This document shows positions 61,590 to 64,000 of a stretch of DNA of 64,000 nt, in pieces; position 1 is the first letter of the stretch; each line of letters opens with the position of its first letter. Location: positions 62,001 through 126,000 of the forward strand of contig JBLLNP010000007.1 in the NCBI GenBank assembly GCA_048058975.1, given 5' to 3'. The notes below the pieces were generated by a model. It was not told the DNA's origin. It ran no database searches and saw only the letters and a program-made list of their open reading frames with translations. The DNA is from RHLJ01 sp048058975. GTDB taxonomy: Bacteria > Bacteroidota > Rhodothermia > Balneolales > Balneolaceae. The translations under genes were made by a program, and so were the position numbers.

Positions 61590-63275
61590 CTAACCTTCAT
61601 TATACACATCCGGCAAGTCATTCTCATACAAAATAACATCTCCGGCTTTTGCATACTCGCGAACCAGATCGTTAGCTTCAAACAAACTATTTACTACCTT
61701 AACATTTTCCAGAGAGTCTGCTACTTCTTCAATTCCTTCCTTAATAGGTTTCGCCCTTTCATCTCCCACCAGAATAATTAAATCAAGCTTGGCATTTGCT
61801 ATTGCCCTTCCAAAATCTTTGTTCTCTTCGTACTCGATATCTCCCAACTCTACCATTCCGGGTGTAATAATAATTCTGTTCCCGGATTTGAACTGGCCAA
61901 GAATCTCAACTGCGTTTTTAGCCCCTACAGGATTTGAGTTGAATGCATCATCAATAATCGTAAGATCGCCCTGTCTTTTTAATTCTAGCCTATGTTCAAT
62001 TGGTTCTATATTTTTTGCGGCTATCGCCATTGTTTTGGGGCGGATACCAAGGTGGTGAGCAACCCCTATTGCCAAAAGCATATTTTGAACATTGTGTGCG
62101 CCTAGTAATCGAGTGCTAAACGTCTCCTTAGAATCTCCGAAATTAACTCCAAAATTAGAGCCATTGGTATCGTAAGAAATATCCCCACCTTGAATTTCTC
62201 CATTGTTAAGCCCTACCATAATACGCTTAATGTCGTCTCTGTTTTCTCCCATCTTAGAAACACGGGGATCATCCGCATTAAGAACCGCTACTCCTCCGGC
62301 TTTTAGATTATCCACCAGCTTTCCCTTTTCTCTCGCAATTACATCCTGGGATCCAAAAGTTTCCAAATGAGCTACCCCAACATTCGTGACTATGGAAATA
62401 TCAGGTTGTGCAATTTCGCAAAGCTCCTGAATGTTTCCAGCATAACGCGCCCCCATCTCAAGAATAAGTATTTGGTGATGAGACTGGAGATCGTTGTTAA
62501 TCACTTTACAGATGCCCATTGGAGTGTTATAGCTTCCCGGGGTTGAACACACGCTGAATCGCTCCTTCAGCAAATCCCTAACCATAAACTTGGTACTGGT
62601 TTTACCATAACTTCCGGTCAGAGCTATCACTTTCAAATGCGGCATAGAAGCCAGTTTTTTACGGGCTTGGTCCTTGAAACCATTTTGGATGTTCCGCTCT
62701 ATCGGTTTAGTAATTGATCCTCCAAACAATATCAAAAAAGGAATAAGAAGAGCTCCGAACATCCAGCCAAAAACTAACAGGATTACATCATAAGAAAGAA
62801 GACCCGGATCGTACATAGGTGTTGTGTTCCAGAAAAATGGTATTAACCCGGTATAAGTCCAGAACGTAAAAAAGGCAGGTATAAAAAAGGTTATCAGAGT
62901 GACCGGAATAGTTAGTCTTTTCATCCTGGAAGTAAATACCAATGGCTTTTTCACTTTCTCAGGCTTGTACTTTTTCACTGTTCCAAACCAAAAAATAGAA
63001 ATACTGAATAGTATTACCGCTTTAGATGAATTTGTCATCTCAACTTCAAACCAATCCAGACCAACCACTACGGCGAACAAAAGAATATTGAAAATAGACA
63101 GGTCTGCGGGAATCACTTTTTTTTCCCAATTATCCCTTAACCAATGCCAATATTCATTTTGTTTATACCCCACCTGTTGAAATACATGTAGAAAAAAACG
63201 AGTACGAAACCAGTAAAACCGAGTAAGAATGATGCAAAAAATAAGGGCAGTAAGTTCAAGAATGGTGTAGTACAA
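61590..63275 (-). CDS. murF: Membrane-anchored Mur ligase (MurF-like)
   Basis: 561 residues. The C-terminal ~350 residues are a MurF-type ligase (adds D-Ala-D-Ala to the UDP-MurNAc-tripeptide): P-loop VIALTGSYGKTSTKFMVRDL, NTPMGICKVINNDLQSHHQI, LEMGARYAGNIQELCEIAQP, TNVGVAHLETFGSQDVIARE, VLNADDPRVSKM, RLLGAHNVQNMLLAIGVA and DDAFNSNPVGAKNAVE. The N-terminal ~215 residues carry several transmembrane helices (ILELTALIFCIILTRFYWF, IPVTLITFFIPAFFTFWT, VILLVFGWMFGALLIPFLIL) in place of the usual uridine-binding domain. The start is TTG at 63275; the frame upstream has no ATG before a stop. Role as the main MurF is uncertain. Confidence 0.85.
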   Translation of the reverse strand: MYYTILELTALIFCIILTRFYWFRTRFFLHVFQQVGYKQNEYWHWLRDNWEKKVIPADLSIFNILLFAVVVGLDWFEVEMTNSSKAVILFSISIFWFGTVKKYKPEKVKKPLVFTSRMKRLTIPVTLITFFIPAFFTFWTYTGLIPFFWNTTPMYDPGLLSYDVILLVFGWMFGALLIPFLILFGGSITKPIERNIQNGFKDQARKKLASMPHLKVIALTGSYGKTSTKFMVRDLLKERFSVCSTPGSYNTPMGICKVINNDLQSHHQILILEMGARYAGNIQELCEIAQPDISIVTNVGVAHLETFGSQDVIAREKGKLVDNLKAGGVAVLNADDPRVSKMGENRDDIKRIMVGLNNGEIQGGDISYDTNGSNFGVNFGDSKETFSTRLLGAHNVQNMLLAIGVAHHLGIRPKTMAIAAKNIEPIEHRLELKRQGDLTIIDDAFNSNPVGAKNAVEILGQFKSGNRIIITPGMVELGDIEYEENKDFGRAIANAKLDLIILVGDERAKPIKEGIEEVADSLENVKVVNSLFEANDLVREYAKAGDVILYENDLPDVYNEG

Positions 63276-63401
63276 GTACGAAGTATATTAGGTTAGTATG
63301 ATGTTTTACTTATTTATAAAAACCGGTTCGAATTTAAAAAATCACCGCGGTATATTCACTTAAAGAAAAGACTGAAGTTTCCTTTAAATCATCTCAAATA
63401 T

Positions 63402-64000
63402 ATGAAATTAATTATCCCAATGGCGGGAAGGGGCACCCGCGTTCGACCTCACTCTCATACTGTTCCTAAACCTCTATTACCGGTAGCGGGTACGATGATC
63501 ATAGAGCGGTTGGTGGAAACCTTTATCCGCACTTTAGATCGAAAGATTGAGGAGATCATATATATTTTAGGTCCTGACTTTGGACAGGATGTTAAGGATC
63601 AGCTTACTTCCATGAGTGCCCGACACGACGCCAAAGCTACTTTTAGGGTTCAGTTTCCTGCTTTAGGTACTGCCCATGCTGTTGCTTGTGCTAATGAAGA
63701 TCTGGAAGGAGAAGTAATTGTAGCCTTCGCTGATACATTGTTTGACAGTAAAGAGAAGTTCAATATTGAAGGAGCTGACAGTGTAATTTGGTTGAAAAGA
63801 GTCGATGATCCATCCCGCTTTGGGGTGGCCGTACACGAAGGAGATACGATTACTGGATTTGTTGAAAAGCCGCAGGAGTTTATTTCTGATCTCGCCATCA
63901 TTGGAGTGTATTATTTTAAAGATGGGGAAGAACTTAAACGACAAGTAAACCGCGTTATGGATGAAGATATAAAAGGACCCGGAGGTGAATACTTCCTAAC
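63402..64000 (+). CDS. Sugar-phosphate nucleotidyltransferase (3' end outside window)
   Basis: N-terminal ~199 residues of an NTP-transferase that activates a sugar 1-phosphate to an NDP-sugar. The start ATG at 63402 opens MKLIIPMAGRGTRVRPHSHT with the nucleotide-binding G-x-G-T-R-x-R-P loop, then VPKPLLPVAGTMIIERLVET with the substrate Lys. Further: GTAHAVACANEDLEGEVIVA, FADTLFD, SRFGVAVHEGD, ITGFVEKPQEF and IIGVYYFKDGEEL. The layout fits glucose-1-phosphate thymidylyltransferase or uridylyltransferase-like enzymes; which nucleotide is used cannot be told from this part. It runs off the window end, is divergent from the Mur ligase, and may open a glycan or envelope locus. Confidence 0.88.
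   Translation, partial: MKLIIPMAGRGTRVRPHSHTVPKPLLPVAGTMIIERLVETFIRTLDRKIEEIIYILGPDFGQDVKDQLTSMSARHDAKATFRVQFPALGTAHAVACANEDLEGEVIVAFADTLFDSKEKFNIEGADSVIWLKRVDDPSRFGVAVHEGDTITGFVEKPQEFISDLAIIGVYYFKDGEELKRQVNRVMDEDIKGPGGEYFL

Noticed and set aside
1..64000. tRNA, rRNA and riboswitch genes
   Set aside because: Scanned by eye on both strands; no cloverleaf ending in a usual acceptor, no rRNA core segments and no recognisable riboswitch core were seen. A covariance-model scan would settle this.

Overview
The window reads as a chromosomal segment of a marine or saline member of the Balneolota/Bacteroidota side of the tree, most likely a Balneolaceae-type bacterium (inference). Two very large exported proteins end in the 'NYPNPFNP...' plus 'VATLVD...G.Y.V.F.AS.L.SG.Y.Y.L' type A sorting domain of the type IX secretion system (T9SS). 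A PorV/PorQ-like outer-membrane protein, DUF4270 and DUF5916 proteins, a propeller hybrid two-component regulator and a LytS/LytTR pair are also present. No rRNA, tRNA, CRISPR array, prophage or transposase gene was recognised.

Layout. 1-8.7 kb: threonine dehydrogenase (cut by the window edge), a DUF2007/zinc-ribbon protein, the remnant of a NADAR gene, an MBL hydrolase, DoxX, a DUF5916 outer-membrane protein, and an NTF2-like gene leading into a LytS/LytTR operon. 8.7-18 kb: a surface-protein locus with a 1536-residue LamG/GLUG/T9SS protein, a small protein with a PID-CTERM-like tail, and a divergent 1371-residue hybrid sensor/regulator. 18-24.6 kb: a broken acylphosphatase, dnaX-ybaB-recR, an M1 peptidase and malic enzyme. 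24.6-31 kb: a repeat-rich stretch around topA, a peroxiredoxin, OsmC and two orphan genes. 31-36 kb: Nudix/AMP nucleosidase, radC, an inverted-repeat-bounded four-helix-bundle gene, argS and a TonB-like lipoprotein. 36-42.5 kb: a T9SS subtilase, a methyltransferase, SAM hydrolase and dnaN. 42.7-49.4 kb: PorV/PorQ, miaA, then purS-clpS-purQ-lptB-rhodanese-aminoacylase. 49.4-60.1 kb: a minus-strand run of rho, TPR, outer-membrane protein, DUF4270, glycogen-synthase-like GT5, phosphosulfolactate synthase, malQ and glgB. 60.2-64 kb: LolC/E-like permease, a membrane-anchored MurF and a sugar nucleotidyltransferase cut by the window end.

Most genes are ordinary housekeeping genes. The unusual content is in the repeats and in gene detail. 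Many short palindromic elements occur, including an exact 30-mer present three times, an inverted pair of double-hairpin elements, and GTCAT...ATGAC elements. Some sit in frame inside proteins (the GLUG protein and the tau linker of DnaX). A gene for a four-helix-bundle protein is bounded by a perfect 24-bp inverted repeat. dnaX carries a run of nine A exactly at the end of the clamp-loader core, with stop codons close behind in both other frames, which predicts a short gamma-like product. Two decayed genes (NADAR, acylphosphatase) can be read through their breaks.

Functional links that follow from layout: T9SS cargo plus PorV/PorQ plus a propeller sensor suggest regulated surface polymer handling. 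glgB and malQ indicate storage-glucan metabolism, with a GT5-only protein that lacks the canonical substrate-binding motif. dnaX/recR/ybaB, radC, topA and dnaN make this a DNA-maintenance-rich segment.
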